This document shows, piece by piece, positions 1 through 8,587 of a stretch of DNA of 64,000 bases (position 1 is its first letter; the number at the start of each line of letters is the position of its first letter). The notes under the pieces are model-generated. The model made no database searches and had not been told where the DNA came from. It saw only the letters and a program-made list of their open reading frames with translations. The stretch spans positions 1 to 64,000 of the forward strand of contig JAIUOK010000013.1 of the NCBI GenBank assembly GCA_020161245.1, given 5' to 3'. A program made the translations under genes and the position numbers. This DNA is from Actinomycetota bacterium (lineage in GTDB: Bacteria > Actinomycetota > Actinomycetes > S36-B12 > CAIYMF01).

Positions 1-398
<398 letters not shown>

Positions 399-466
399 TC
401 ATTAACTATTCGCGTCCACTGTGCGGTTCCCGAGATACGGTCGGGAAACGACCACATCTCCATAGA

Positions 467-585
467 GTTTCGGCGGCCATGTCGAAGGGGAAACGCCCGG
501 TCCCATTCCGAACCCGGAAGCTAAGCCCTTCAGAGCCGATGGTACTGCGCGGGTGACTGCGTGGGAGAGTAGGACGCCGCCGGAC
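467..585 (+). rRNA. 5S ribosomal RNA
   Basis: A ~119-base unit follows the 23S gene after a ~68-base spacer. It has typical 5S landmarks: GGTCCCATTCCGAACCCGGA in the middle, GCCGATGGTACTGC, and complementary ends (GTTTCGGCGG at the start, CCGCCGGAC at the end). The order 23S-5S-terminator shows this is the end of an rrn operon. Ends are inferred from the pairing of the terminal helix. Confidence 0.96.
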
Positions 586-649
586 ATTCTTTGCAGACGA
601 GGTCGCCCCGTACGGGGCGGCCTCGTCGTGCTTTACGACGAAGAATGTC
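583..649 (+). terminator. rrn operon terminator nested in an outer stem
   Basis: A 15-bp hairpin (596-610 pairing with 613-627, one G-T wobble) follows the 5S gene. It is enclosed by a second perfect 9-bp stem, GACATTCTT at 583-591 with AAGAATGTC at 641-649, whose left arm includes the last three bases of the 5S gene. The inner hairpin looks like the operon terminator. The outer stem could be a processing site or could stabilise the terminator. Confidence 0.8.
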
Positions 650-693
650 GCGGTGCCGGCCGGTGCCGCCGAGCAGAAGCAGGACACGTGACG

Positions 694-2868
694 ATGGCAC
701 AGGATCACCGGGGCAGCTCGGCAGGCAAGGGCAGCGGCAACCGCGGCAGCAGCGGACGTTCGGACTCCGGTCGGGGCGGCGCGCCGCGCGGCGGCGGGTC
801 GAGCCGCCAGGGCGGCGGCTATGGCCGTAGCCCGCAGCGCGACGACCAGCGCTCCTACGGCGACCGCGGGCCGAAGCGCTCATACGGCGATCGCCCGCAG
901 GGCGACCGCCCGCAGCGCAGCTACGACGACCGCGGGCCGAAGCGCTCGTACGGCGACCGTCCTCAGGGCGACCGTCCCCAGCGCAGCTACGACGACCGCG
1001 GCCCGCGCTCCTACGACCGCGGCGACCGCCCGCAGCGCAGCTACGACGACCGCGGCCCGCGCTCCTACGACCGCGGCGACCGTCCTCAGGGCGACCGTCC
1101 GCCGCGCAGCTATGACGACCGCGGGCCGAAGCGCTCCTACGGCGACCGTCCTCAGGGCGACCGTCCGCCGCGCAGCTATGACGACCGCGGGCCGAAGCGC
1201 TCCTACGGCGACCGCCCTCAGGGCGATCGCCCCCAGCGGTCCTACGACGACCGCGCTCCGCGCTCGTACGACCGTGGGGACCGTCCTCAGGGGGACCGTC
1301 CGCAGCGCAGCTATGACGACCGCGGGCCGAAGCGCTCGTACGGCGACCGTCCTCAGGGCGATCGCCCCCAGCGGTCCTACGACGACCGCGCTCCGCGCTC
1401 GTACGACCGTGGGGACCGTCCTCAGGGGGACCGTCCGCAGCGCAGCTACGACGACCGCGGTCCGCGTTCGTACGACCGTGGGGATCGTCCTCAGGGGGAC
1501 CGTCCGCAGCGTTCGTACGGCGACCGCCCGCAGGGCGATCGTCCGCAGCGTTCGTACGGCGACCGCCCGCAGGGCGATCGACCCCAGCGCAGCTACGACG
1601 ACCGTGGCCCGAAGCGTTCGTACGGCGACGGTCCGCAGGGCGATCGTCCGCAGCGTTCGTACGGCGACCGCCCGCAGGGCGACCGTCCGCAGCGCAGCTA
1701 CGACGACCGCGGTCCGCGCTCGTACGACCGTGGCGACCGTCCGCAGCGGTCCTTCGACGACCGCGGGCCCCGCCAGGGCGGCGGGTACGGCCGTCGTGAC
1801 GACCGCAGCGACCGCCCCCGCCAGGGCGGCGGGTACGGCCGTCGTGACGACCGCGACAGCCGGGGCGACCGCGGCCCGCGCCGCGATGAGCGGCGTCCGC
1901 GCGTCGAAGGTCCGGCGATCCCCGACTCCGTCACCGGCAACGAGCTCGACAAGGCGATCCGCGGCGACCTGCGCACGCTCTCGCTCGAGGCGGCCGAGGT
2001 CGTCAGCCGGCACCTGGTCATGGTGCAGCGCCTGCTCGACGACCGGCCCGACCAGGCCTGGGAGCACGCCAAGGCGGCGGTCGCGCGTGGCGGCCGGCTC
2101 GCCGTCGTGCGCGAGGCTGCCGGCGTCGCGGCCTACACGGCCGGCGAGTACGCCGACGCGCTCGCGCAGTTCCGCGCGGCGCGCCGTATCTCCGGGTCGG
2201 ACGAGTTCTGGCCCGTGATGGCCGACTGCGAGCGGGGACTCGGCCGGCCCGAGCGGGCGATCGCCATGGCCGGTGCTCCGGAGGTGGAGCGACTGGACAA
2301 GGGCGGCCGCGTCGAGATGCGCATCGTCGCCTCGGGCGCCCGTCGAGATCTCGGGCAGCTCGACGCCGCCGTCGTCACCCTCCAGTGCCCCGAGCTCAAG
2401 AGCCAGAGCACCGAGCCGTGGTCCGCGCGGATCAAGTTCGCGTACGCCGATGCGCTCATGGCGGCCGGCCGGGAGGCCGAGGCCCGCGCGTGGTTCGCCC
2501 GCGCCGACGAGGTGGACGAGCACGAGCAGACCGAGGCTGCTGAGCGGCTCGCCGAGCTCGACGGCCTCGTGTGGGTCGACGCGCTGGCAGACGACGAGGA
2601 CGCCGAGGGCTCCGACGAGCTCGACGACCTCGACCTGATCGAGGAGATGGAGCTGGGCGAGGAGTCCGACGAGGACGACCTCGACGAGATCGAGGTGCTC
2701 GAGACCGAGGTCGAGGCGCTCGAGGAGCGGGTCGAGGCCCTCGAGGAGCTCGTCGAGGACCTGGTCGAGGACGACGTCGACGCGGGCGGAGCCGGGGCCG
2801 AGGTGGACGTCGATGTCGATCCGGAGGACGAGGTCGCGGAGCTGCTCGGCGAGCCCGACGAGCGCTGA
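694..2868 (+). CDS. Arg/Tyr/Gly-rich repeat protein with TPR-like C-terminal domain
   Basis: A 724-residue protein. ATG at 694 is preceded by AGGA at 681-684; GTG at 688 is an alternative. Residues ~1-50 are Ser/Gly/Arg rich. Residues 53-359 are an array of 28 RSY or RSF units such as RSYGDRPQGDRPQ and RSYDDRGPK. Residues ~360-400 are RG/GYG rich. From ~408 to ~625 there is a helical, TPR-like region (AAYTAGEYADALAQFRAARR is a TPR signature). The tail is a very acidic, heptad-like segment rich in EALEERVEALEELVEDL. Actinobacteria commonly carry a TPR protein at this locus with a shorter disordered N-terminus; the repeat expansion is the unusual part. The gene starts 67 bases after the rrn terminator and I see no good promoter between them. 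Function is unknown; RNA or ribosome association is an inference. Confidence 0.85.
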   Translation: MAQDHRGSSAGKGSGNRGSSGRSDSGRGGAPRGGGSSRQGGGYGRSPQRDDQRSYGDRGPKRSYGDRPQGDRPQRSYDDRGPKRSYGDRPQGDRPQRSYDDRGPRSYDRGDRPQRSYDDRGPRSYDRGDRPQGDRPPRSYDDRGPKRSYGDRPQGDRPPRSYDDRGPKRSYGDRPQGDRPQRSYDDRAPRSYDRGDRPQGDRPQRSYDDRGPKRSYGDRPQGDRPQRSYDDRAPRSYDRGDRPQGDRPQRSYDDRGPRSYDRGDRPQGDRPQRSYGDRPQGDRPQRSYGDRPQGDRPQRSYDDRGPKRSYGDGPQGDRPQRSYGDRPQGDRPQRSYDDRGPRSYDRGDRPQRSFDDRGPRQGGGYGRRDDRSDRPRQGGGYGRRDDRDSRGDRGPRRDERRPRVEGPAIPDSVTGNELDKAIRGDLRTLSLEAAEVVSRHLVMVQRLLDDRPDQAWEHAKAAVARGGRLAVVREAAGVAAYTAGEYADALAQFRAARRISGSDEFWPVMADCERGLGRPERAIAMAGAPEVERLDKGGRVEMRIVASGARRDLGQLDAAVVTLQCPELKSQSTEPWSARIKFAYADALMAAGREAEARAWFARADEVDEHEQTEAAERLAELDGLVWVDALADDEDAEGSDELDDLDLIEEMELGEESDEDDLDEIEVLETEVEALEERVEALEELVEDLVEDDVDAGGAGAEVDVDVDPEDEVAELLGEPDER
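850..1770 (+). repeat. Coding minisatellite: 28 RSY/RSF-type units
   Basis: In-frame imperfect tandem repeats of 24, 27, 30, 39 or 45 bases, each beginning with the codons for Arg-Ser-Tyr (Phe in the last). Longer compound blocks recur almost unchanged at DNA level, for example the stretches around 1195-1330 and 1321-1460. This indicates recent slippage or unequal recombination. Confidence 0.9.
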
Positions 2869-2881
2869 CGCCGCGATCCGT

Positions 2882-2924
2882 GCATGACCGAGCCCCGGGC
2901 CTGAGGCCCGGGGCTTCGTCATGC
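2882..2924. terminator. Bidirectional terminator between convergent genes
   Basis: An 11-bp perfect stem (2891-2901 with 2905-2915, loop TGA) is extended by GCATGAC at 2882-2888 pairing with GTCATGC at 2918-2924. It sits between the ends of two convergent genes and is symmetric enough to serve both. Confidence 0.8.
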
Positions 2925-2942
2925 CCGGGGCCGCTCGAGGGG

Positions 2943-3893
2943 TCAGGTGCCGTCGAGCTCGGCCTGCTTGTCGAGGTAGCGCCAGATGCCGGCGACATCG
3001 GCCTCGGTGCTCGAGAGCAGCTCGAGCTTCTCCTCGACCTCGGGGACGGCACGGACGCGGTAGCGGTCGGCCGTGCGCTCGCGCACCCGCGCCACGGCGT
3101 GGTCGAGGTCGAGGCCCTCGCCGCGCGCCTCGCGCACCAGCTCGACCCACAGCCGCAGCTCCTCCACGGACCGGTCGAGGGTCATCGCGACGTCGGTGAC
3201 GGGGCCGAAATGGCTGAACAGCAGCCGCGTCGGCGTGCGCTCGCGCATCCGCCCGATCGAGGCGATGGCCGTCTCGAGGTCGAACTCCGGGGGAGGGGTG
3301 GCCGGCCGCAGGTCCTCGGTCTCGGGCGTCCACACGCCGACGGCGTCGCCGGTGTAGAGGTCGCCGGTGTGCGAGTCGAGCAGGCCGACGTGGTGCCGGG
3401 CGTGGCCGGGGGAGTCGAACGACTCGAGGAACCGGCCCCCGCCGAGGTCGACGCGGTCGCCGTCGTGGAGCACGGTCACCCGCTCGGCATCCGTGGGTCG
3501 CAGGTCGCCGAAGACCTGGTCGAGCACCGGCCCGAACACCATCCGGGCGCTGCGCATCAGCTTGCCCGGGTCGACGAGGTGGCGGGCGCCGGCCTCGTGG
3601 ACGACGACCTGGGCGTGGGGGTAGCGCGCCGCGATGTCGCCGACGCCCCCGGCGTGGTCGAGGTGGATGTGGGTGACCACCACAGTCGCCAGGTCGGCCG
3701 GGCCGACGCCGAGGCCGGCCAGCGCCCGCTCGACGTCGTCGGCGTTCTTGGCGGCGCCCGTCTCCACAAGGGCCGGGCGCTCGCCGCGGATCAGGTAGCC
3801 CGCCGTGATGCCGTCGAACCCGCCCATCTGCGTATCGATGAGCCAGACGTCCCCGCCGAGGTCGACCGGCGCGATGCCCTGCTCGCTGTCCAC
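2943..3893 (-). CDS. Metallo-beta-lactamase-fold hydrolase
   Basis: A 316-residue cytoplasmic protein. The GTG start at 3893 has a strong GGGAGGA seven bases upstream. The MBL metal site is clear: THIHLDHAGG with H75, H77, D79 and H80, then a downstream SPGHARHH segment and TGDAVG giving the third His and bridging Asp. The final LLFSHFGP segment supplies the last metal His. The architecture resembles the glyoxalase-II/flavin-independent MBL branch common in actinobacteria. Substrate cannot be read from the sequence. It is transcribed divergently from the SSB-like gene at 4022. Confidence 0.85.
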   Translation of the reverse strand: MDSEQGIAPVDLGGDVWLIDTQMGGFDGITAGYLIRGERPALVETGAAKNADDVERALAGLGVGPADLATVVVTHIHLDHAGGVGDIAARYPHAQVVVHEAGARHLVDPGKLMRSARMVFGPVLDQVFGDLRPTDAERVTVLHDGDRVDLGGGRFLESFDSPGHARHHVGLLDSHTGDLYTGDAVGVWTPETEDLRPATPPPEFDLETAIASIGRMRERTPTRLLFSHFGPVTDVAMTLDRSVEELRLWVELVREARGEGLDLDHAVARVRERTADRYRVRAVPEVEEKLELLSSTEADVAGIWRYLDKQAELDGT

Positions 3894-4021
3894 TGCGACG
3901 TCCTCCCGCGTGTCGTCCCCAGGCTGCTCGCGCCCGGCCGCAGCCGGCGTGGGCGGTGCTGCCGAGCGTAGGGCCCGCAGGTCGGCGCCGCCGGGGCGCC
4001 GCGCGAAGGAGAGGACCCGCT

Positions 4022-4411
4022 ATGGCCCGACGTCCGGAGAGAGAGACCGGCCCGCTCAACGAGGTGCGGCTGCGGGGCCGGCTGTCCGGCGAGCCCGAGC
4101 AGCGCGAGCTGCCCTCGGGCGACGTCGTCGTCGGGTTCCGCCTCGTCGTCGACCGGCCCGCCGCTGGCCGTGCGCCGGGGCGGGCCACGGTCGACACGAT
4201 CGACTGCGCTGCATTCCGGGCCGGGCCGCGCAGACGCGTGCTGGCCTGCTCGCCCGGCGACGTGATCGAGGTGCACGGCGCCTTGCACCGGCGGTTCTAC
4301 GCATCCCCGGCGGGCCGGGCCTCGCGCTACGAGGTCGAGGCGCTGGCCGTCGCGAGGGCTGCCCGAGCCGCACCGGCGCAGGAGCAGGAGCGTGGCACCA
4401 TGGCCGGGTGA
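4022..4411 (+). CDS. Single-stranded-DNA-binding-like OB-fold protein
   Basis: A 129-residue protein. ATG 4022 has AAGGAGAGG just upstream. The N-terminus NEVRLRGRLSGEPEQRELPSG and the later FRLVVDRP and DTIDCAAF segments follow the strand pattern of SSB-family OB folds. It is shorter than a replicative SSB and lacks the acidic C-terminal tail that recruits partners, so it is probably the second, SSB-like paralogue seen in actinobacteria rather than the essential Ssb. Its stop overlaps the next start (GTGA), so it is likely translationally coupled to the TPR gene. Confidence 0.7.
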   Translation: MARRPERETGPLNEVRLRGRLSGEPEQRELPSGDVVVGFRLVVDRPAAGRAPGRATVDTIDCAAFRAGPRRRVLACSPGDVIEVHGALHRRFYASPAGRASRYEVEALAVARAARAAPAQEQERGTMAG

Positions 4412-4974
4412 GCCCGCACGACGACCACGATCCCGACGCCGAGGCCGGTGCCGAGGCCGGCGCCGTGGCCGGCCGGCCGGATCACTCCGAGGGGCCCGGG
4501 ATCCCCGTGGTGCCGGCAGCGGCGGGGCTGCTCGCCCCGGCGGGCGATGCCTACGACTGGTTCCGGCGGGGCTCGGCCCTGCTCGAGCAGGGCAACTCGG
4601 CGGCGGCAGCGGAGCTGCTCGCGTGGGCGGTCGCGGCCGAGCCCGAGGCGGCGTCGATCCGCGAGGCCTACGCGCGCGCCCTGTTCGACGCGCGCCGGTT
4701 CGTCGACGCCGAGCGCGAGTTCCGGGCACTGGTCTCCCTGGCGCCGGACGACGACTACGCGCGGTTCGGACTCGGCATGGCGCTGTGGCGGCTGCGGCAG
4801 TTCCCGGAGGCGGCCGAGCACCTGGCGATGGCGGCGGTCATGCGCCCGGACCGGCCGGAGTACGGATCCGCGCTCAAGCAGGTGCGGGCCACCCTCGCCG
4901 CCCGCGCCGAGGCCGGCCTCGACCCGGTCGGCTCGCCCGACGAGGGCTTCCCGTCGGCGGAGGGTCTGGCGTGA
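4408..4974 (+). CDS. TPR-repeat protein
   Basis: A 188-residue protein starting at GTG 4408 in a 4-bp overlap with the SSB-like gene. About 45 disordered acidic residues are followed by two to three TPR-like helical hairpins; GSALLEQGNSAAAAELLAWA and GMALWRLRQFPEAAEHLAMA are typical A/B helix pairs. No catalytic motif is seen, so a protein-protein scaffold role is likely. The end overlaps the start of the HAD phosphatase gene by 4 bp, giving a three-gene operon 4022-5969. Confidence 0.75.
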   Translation: MSPHDDHDPDAEAGAEAGAVAGRPDHSEGPGIPVVPAAAGLLAPAGDAYDWFRRGSALLEQGNSAAAAELLAWAVAAEPEAASIREAYARALFDARRFVDAEREFRALVSLAPDDDYARFGLGMALWRLRQFPEAAEHLAMAAVMRPDRPEYGSALKQVRATLAARAEAGLDPVGSPDEGFPSAEGLA

Positions 4975-5969
4975 CGGCCGAGCCCCGCGCCACCGCTGCG
5001 CCCGCGTCGCTGCTCGACCTGCACGACGCGCTGCTGCTCGACCTCGACGGCGTCGTCTACGTCGGGCAGCGCCCGGTGGCGCACGCGGTGGAGGCGCTGG
5101 CCGCTGCGACCCGCGCCGGGGTCACGACGGCGTTCGTCACGAACAACGCCGCGCGCCCGCCGTCGGTCGTGGCCGAGCACCTGCGCTCGTTCGGGCTCGA
5201 CGTCGCCGAGCACGACGTCGTCACCTCGGCGCAGGCCGGGGCGCGCGAGGTGGTCGCCCGGGTGCCGGCGGGCAGCCGTGTCCTGGCGGTCGGGGGTCCC
5301 GGTGTCGCGCTGGCGCTCGAGGCTCGCGGCCTCGTGGCCGTCGACAGCGCGGACGACGCGCCGGCGGCCGTGCTCATGGGCTACGGGCCGCAGGTGGGCT
5401 GGCAGCAGCTGGCCGAGGCGGCGTACGCCGTGGGGGCCGGGGCCGTGCTGGTCGCCACCAACATGGACACCAGCATCCCGACCGACCGCGGTATCGCTCC
5501 CGGCAACGGCACCCTCGTGGGCGCCGTGGTGGCCGCGACCGGGGTGCAGCCCGCTGTCGTGGCCGGCAAGCCGTTCGAGCCGCTGGTGCTCGAGTCGATC
5601 GAGCGGGTGGGCGCCCGCCGCCCGCTCATGGTGGGCGACCGCCTCGACACCGACATCGAGGCCGGGTCGCGCAGCGGCATCCCGTCGCTGCAGGTGCTCA
5701 CCGGCGTCCACGGCGTCCGCGACCTGCTGGCTGCGCCGCCGCACCGGCGACCGACCTACCTGGCCGCAGACCTGCGCGGGCTGTCCCTGCCGGTGTCGAC
5801 CGTCGCGGTCGCCGACCTCGAGGGCGGCCGGACCGACGCCGACGGGCTGGCCGCGCTGCGCCGCGCGGCGCTGGCTGCCTGGGCCGCTGCCGACGCGGGC
5901 CGGCCGGCGCCCGAGGCCGACGTGGTGGCGCTGGAGTCGGCGGTGGCGGTCGTCCTCGCGCGCAGCTGA
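4971..5969 (+). CDS. HAD-superfamily phosphatase, NagD/subclass IIA type
   Basis: A 332-residue protein from GTG 4971. Motif I is LLLDLDGVVYVG with nucleophile D24 and acid/base D26; motif II is FVTNN; the motif III lysine is in VAGKPFEP; motif IV is MVGDRLDTDIEAG. The large cap between motifs II and III is the IIA cap of NagD and p-nitrophenyl-phosphatase-like enzymes. An extra ~60 C-terminal residues are not part of the catalytic core. The natural substrate (a nucleotide monophosphate or phosphoglycolate-like compound) cannot be assigned. Last gene of the operon starting at 4022. Confidence 0.88.
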   Translation: MTAEPRATAAPASLLDLHDALLLDLDGVVYVGQRPVAHAVEALAAATRAGVTTAFVTNNAARPPSVVAEHLRSFGLDVAEHDVVTSAQAGAREVVARVPAGSRVLAVGGPGVALALEARGLVAVDSADDAPAAVLMGYGPQVGWQQLAEAAYAVGAGAVLVATNMDTSIPTDRGIAPGNGTLVGAVVAATGVQPAVVAGKPFEPLVLESIERVGARRPLMVGDRLDTDIEAGSRSGIPSLQVLTGVHGVRDLLAAPPHRRPTYLAADLRGLSLPVSTVAVADLEGGRTDADGLAALRRAALAAWAAADAGRPAPEADVVALESAVAVVLARS

Positions 5970-6052
5970 CTCCAGCCTGGGCCGACGCAGTGGGCAGGAC
6001 CGCGAGCACGTCCCGCAGAGCTGTCGACGGCATGGGGTCGGCAGCCGGGGCC

Positions 6053-6397
6053 TCAGAGGAACTTGCGCAGCTCCCAGATGTCGCGCAGGCGCGCATCGAC
6101 CTTGACCTTGCCGCGCGACCACGCGTGGGCGAAGCCGACCCGGCCCTCGACGATGTCGAGGAAGGTGTCCGAGTCGAGCTCGAGGCGCAGCGCGGCCTCC
6201 TTGCGGTCGGCCGGATCGATGGGGTGCACGTCGACGAGCGAGCCGGCCTCGAGCCGTCCGGCCCACGCGGCGTCGAGGTCGAGGAACCAGGCCGACACGC
6301 TGCGGTCGGGGATCTTGGCGCGGGTCTCGGGATCGACGTCGGCGAACCAGTCCGCCATCGCAGCCAGGCCCGCCTCGACCGACTCGCGGGTGGCCAT
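6053..6397 (-). CDS. SCP2-like sterol-carrier-domain protein
   Basis: A 114-residue protein. ATG at 6397 follows an AGGAGG Shine-Dalgarno. The C-terminal half (DTFLDIVEGRVGFAHAWSRG then KVKVDARL) matches the conserved end of the SCP2 fold, where a hydrophobic tunnel binds lipids. The gene is single and divergent from 6550. A small lipid- or cofactor-binding role is an inference from the fold. Confidence 0.65.
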   Translation of the reverse strand: MATRESVEAGLAAMADWFADVDPETRAKIPDRSVSAWFLDLDAAWAGRLEAGSLVDVHPIDPADRKEAALRLELDSDTFLDIVEGRVGFAHAWSRGKVKVDARLRDIWELRKFL

Positions 6398-6549
6398 CGG
6401 CCCCTCCTGACGCTGTCCCTCGCGCCGCCGGTGGTGGAGCGCCGTCCGGCGGCGACGCTATCGCAGGGCCCGCGATAACGTGGGCGTGCACCGGCCGCAC
6501 CGCCGGTGACGACGACGACGCCGGGCCGACCGGCGCGGAGGTGGAGATC

Positions 6550-7101
6550 GTGCTCGAGGCGCTGCGGGGATACGTCCAGCTGGCGACCGGCCTCACCGAG
6601 GTGACCGTGGCCAAGGCCCGCGAGGCCGCAGCCGCGCTGCTCAACCAGGGCCTCGACCTCACGCAGGTCAGCCAGGTTCCGGGCGCCGACAAGGCCGCCG
6701 GCGCGGCGACCGCCGCGGCCACCCAGGTGCAGGGCCTGGCCGACGACCTGCTCGAGACGAGCAAGGCCAACCGCGAGATGCTCACCGGCCTCATCCGCAC
6801 CGAGGTCGACCGCACCGCCGGGCGCATGGGCTTCGTGCGCGAGGAGGAGCTGGCCGCGGTGCGCCGTCACGTCTCGCGCCTGGAGACCCAGCTGGCGGAT
6901 CTGCGCACGCACGTCGGTGCGACGGCCTCGGCCGAGCAGAAGCCGGACGCAGGGAGGCCGGCGGCGGAGACGCCGACCGAGCCAGCCGCCGCCGAGGCGC
7001 CGCGCCCGCGCAAGAAGAAGGTCGTCGTGGCGACGGACGCCCCCGCGGAGACGGCCGCCGCCGATGAGAACGCTGCTGCGGGCGACGGAGACGGCGCGTG
7101 A
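6550..7101 (+). CDS. Phasin-like helical protein
   Basis: A 183-residue protein. GTG 6550 is chosen because GGAGGTGGAG lies at the right distance; GTG 6541 would sit on top of that signal. The first ~115 residues are amphipathic helix, starting LEALRGYVQLATGLTEVT as in the actinobacterial polyhydroxyalkanoate-granule/phasin-like family found next to tlyA. Residues ~120-183 are Ala/Pro/Glu-rich with a PRPRKKKVVV basic patch. A -10-like TAACGT is at 6476-6481. Whether the organism makes PHA cannot be told from this window. Confidence 0.65.
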   Translation: MLEALRGYVQLATGLTEVTVAKAREAAAALLNQGLDLTQVSQVPGADKAAGAATAAATQVQGLADDLLETSKANREMLTGLIRTEVDRTAGRMGFVREEELAAVRRHVSRLETQLADLRTHVGATASAEQKPDAGRPAAETPTEPAAAEAPRPRKKKVVVATDAPAETAAADENAAAGDGDGA

Positions 7102-7781
7102 GCTCGCCCTGGGACGGCCCCGCCGAGATCGCGGGCGAGGACGCCGCCGACGAGGCGGCGCAGGCAGCGGAAGCATCGTCGGGCGTCGACGGTGTCGTGA
7201 TCGCCCAGAGCGTCGACGTGCAGGAGACGGTCGTGGCCTCGATGGACGACATCGACGGGCTCGAGGACGCCGAGATCCTGGGCGAGCCCGACGGCGAGAT
7301 CACGGTGGTGTCGGCCGTCGAGCGCACCGTCGTGGCCGAGATCGACGAGGACGGCTCGGTCGTGGCGGTCGACGTCGTCGAGGACACCGTCGTGGAGGTG
7401 ATCGACGAGGACGGCGATGTGGTCGCCGTCGACGTCGAGGAGACCCTCGTCGAAGCTTGGGACGCCGATGCCGACGACGAGCCGGCAGGCGCCGAGGACG
7501 GCTCCACGGACCGCATCGACGACCTCGACGACGGCAGCGCCCTCACCGGCTCGATCCCGGTGGGCGACGACGTCCCCGGCAGCGACGTGCTGTTCACGCT
7601 GTCGTCGCGCGAGCAGTTCTCCGCCCTCGACGACCCCGAGGTCACCGGAGATGCCCGGGTCGATGCGGCGGCCGCGCGGCTCTCGGAGCTGCCGGACCTG
7701 CCGACGTCGGACCATGTTGCCGTCTACGACGACGTCCACCGCCGGCTGCAGGACGCCCTCGCCGACGCCGACGTGACCTGA
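7098..7781 (+). CDS. Acidic hypothetical protein
   Basis: A 227-residue protein from GTG 7098, overlapping the phasin-like gene by 4 bp. It is extremely acidic and contains three imperfect copies of a short beta-hairpin-like unit (VVAEIDEDGSVVAVDVV, VVEVIDEDGDVVAVDVE and an earlier EPDGEITVVSAVE). No signal peptide or membrane segment is visible. Unrecognised family; co-transcribed with the genes on both sides. Confidence 0.6.
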   Translation: MSSPWDGPAEIAGEDAADEAAQAAEASSGVDGVVIAQSVDVQETVVASMDDIDGLEDAEILGEPDGEITVVSAVERTVVAEIDEDGSVVAVDVVEDTVVEVIDEDGDVVAVDVEETLVEAWDADADDEPAGAEDGSTDRIDDLDDGSALTGSIPVGDDVPGSDVLFTLSSREQFSALDDPEVTGDARVDAAAARLSELPDLPTSDHVAVYDDVHRRLQDALADADVT

Positions 7782-7786
7782 GACCC

Positions 7787-8587
7787 GTGGCGCAGGCACG
7801 CCGGCGCCTCGACGCCGAGCTCGTCCACCGCGGCCTCGCCCGGTCGCGCGAGCAGGCCCGCGAGCTCGTCGAGTCCGGCCGGGTGCTGGTCGGCGGCGTC
7901 GCGGCCTCCAAGCCGGCCACGCAGGTCGACGCGGGGGCGAGCATCAAGGTCGAGCAGGCCGCCGACGGGCCCGACTACGTCAGCCGCGGCGCGCACAAGC
8001 TGGTGGGCGCCCTCGACGCGTTCGGCCTCGACGTCGCCGGCCGGCACGCGCTCGACGCCGGTGCCAGCACCGGCGGCTTCTGCGACGTCCTGCTGCGGCG
8101 GGGGATCGCCGCGGTGATCGCGGTGGACGTCGGCTACGGGCAGCTGGCCTGGCCGGTGCGCAGCGACGGCCGCGTGACCGTGCTCGAGCGCACCAACGTG
8201 CGCGACCTCGTCCCGGAGATGCTGCCGTTCGCGCCCGACCTCGTCGTCGGTGATCTGTCGTTCATCAGCCTGCGGCTCGTGCTGCCTCCGCTGGCGGCGG
8301 TCGCGACGCCGGACGCGGACCTCGCCCTCATGGTCAAGCCGCAGTTCGAGGTGGGCAAGGAGCTGGTGGGCGCGGGCGGCGTGGTGCGCGATCCCGCGCT
8401 GCGGTCCGATGCCGTCCGTAGGATCGCTGCAGCGGCGTGGGACCTCGGTCTCGGCACCGCCGGCGTCGTCGCCTCGCCCCTGCCGGGGCCGAGCGGCAAC
8501 GTCGAGTACTTCCTGCACCTGCGCCGTGGGGCCGACCCGCTCGACGACGCCGACCTGGCCCGTGCCATCGAGGAGGGACCGCAGTGA
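7787..8587 (+). CDS. tlyA: TlyA-type 16S/23S rRNA 2'-O-methyltransferase
   Basis: A 266-residue protein from GTG 7787. The N-terminal S4 RNA-binding domain (ARRRLDAELVHRGLARSREQ) leads into an FtsJ-like Rossmann methyltransferase. ALDAGASTGGFCDVLL is the SAM-binding motif and VVGDLSFISL the motif near the catalytic centre; MVKPQFE supplies a conserved Lys. In mycobacteria TlyA methylates C1409 of 16S and C1920 of 23S rRNA, which is why its loss gives capreomycin resistance. The stop overlaps nadK by 4 bp. Confidence 0.92.
   Translation: MAQARRRLDAELVHRGLARSREQARELVESGRVLVGGVAASKPATQVDAGASIKVEQAADGPDYVSRGAHKLVGALDAFGLDVAGRHALDAGASTGGFCDVLLRRGIAAVIAVDVGYGQLAWPVRSDGRVTVLERTNVRDLVPEMLPFAPDLVVGDLSFISLRLVLPPLAAVATPDADLALMVKPQFEVGKELVGAGGVVRDPALRSDAVRRIAAAAWDLGLGTAGVVASPLPGPSGNVEYFLHLRRGADPLDDADLARAIEEGPQ

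Noticed and set aside
850..1770. Regular repeats that could suggest a CRISPR array
   Set aside because: Units are in frame, of mixed length, without unique spacers, and encode a continuous RSY-rich protein.
880..4197. 1105-codon open frame on the minus strand
   Set aside because: It is the shadow of the repeat gene and of the MBL gene in a GC-rich genome; it has no start signal and its composition is Arg/Val/Ala runs mirroring the true frames.
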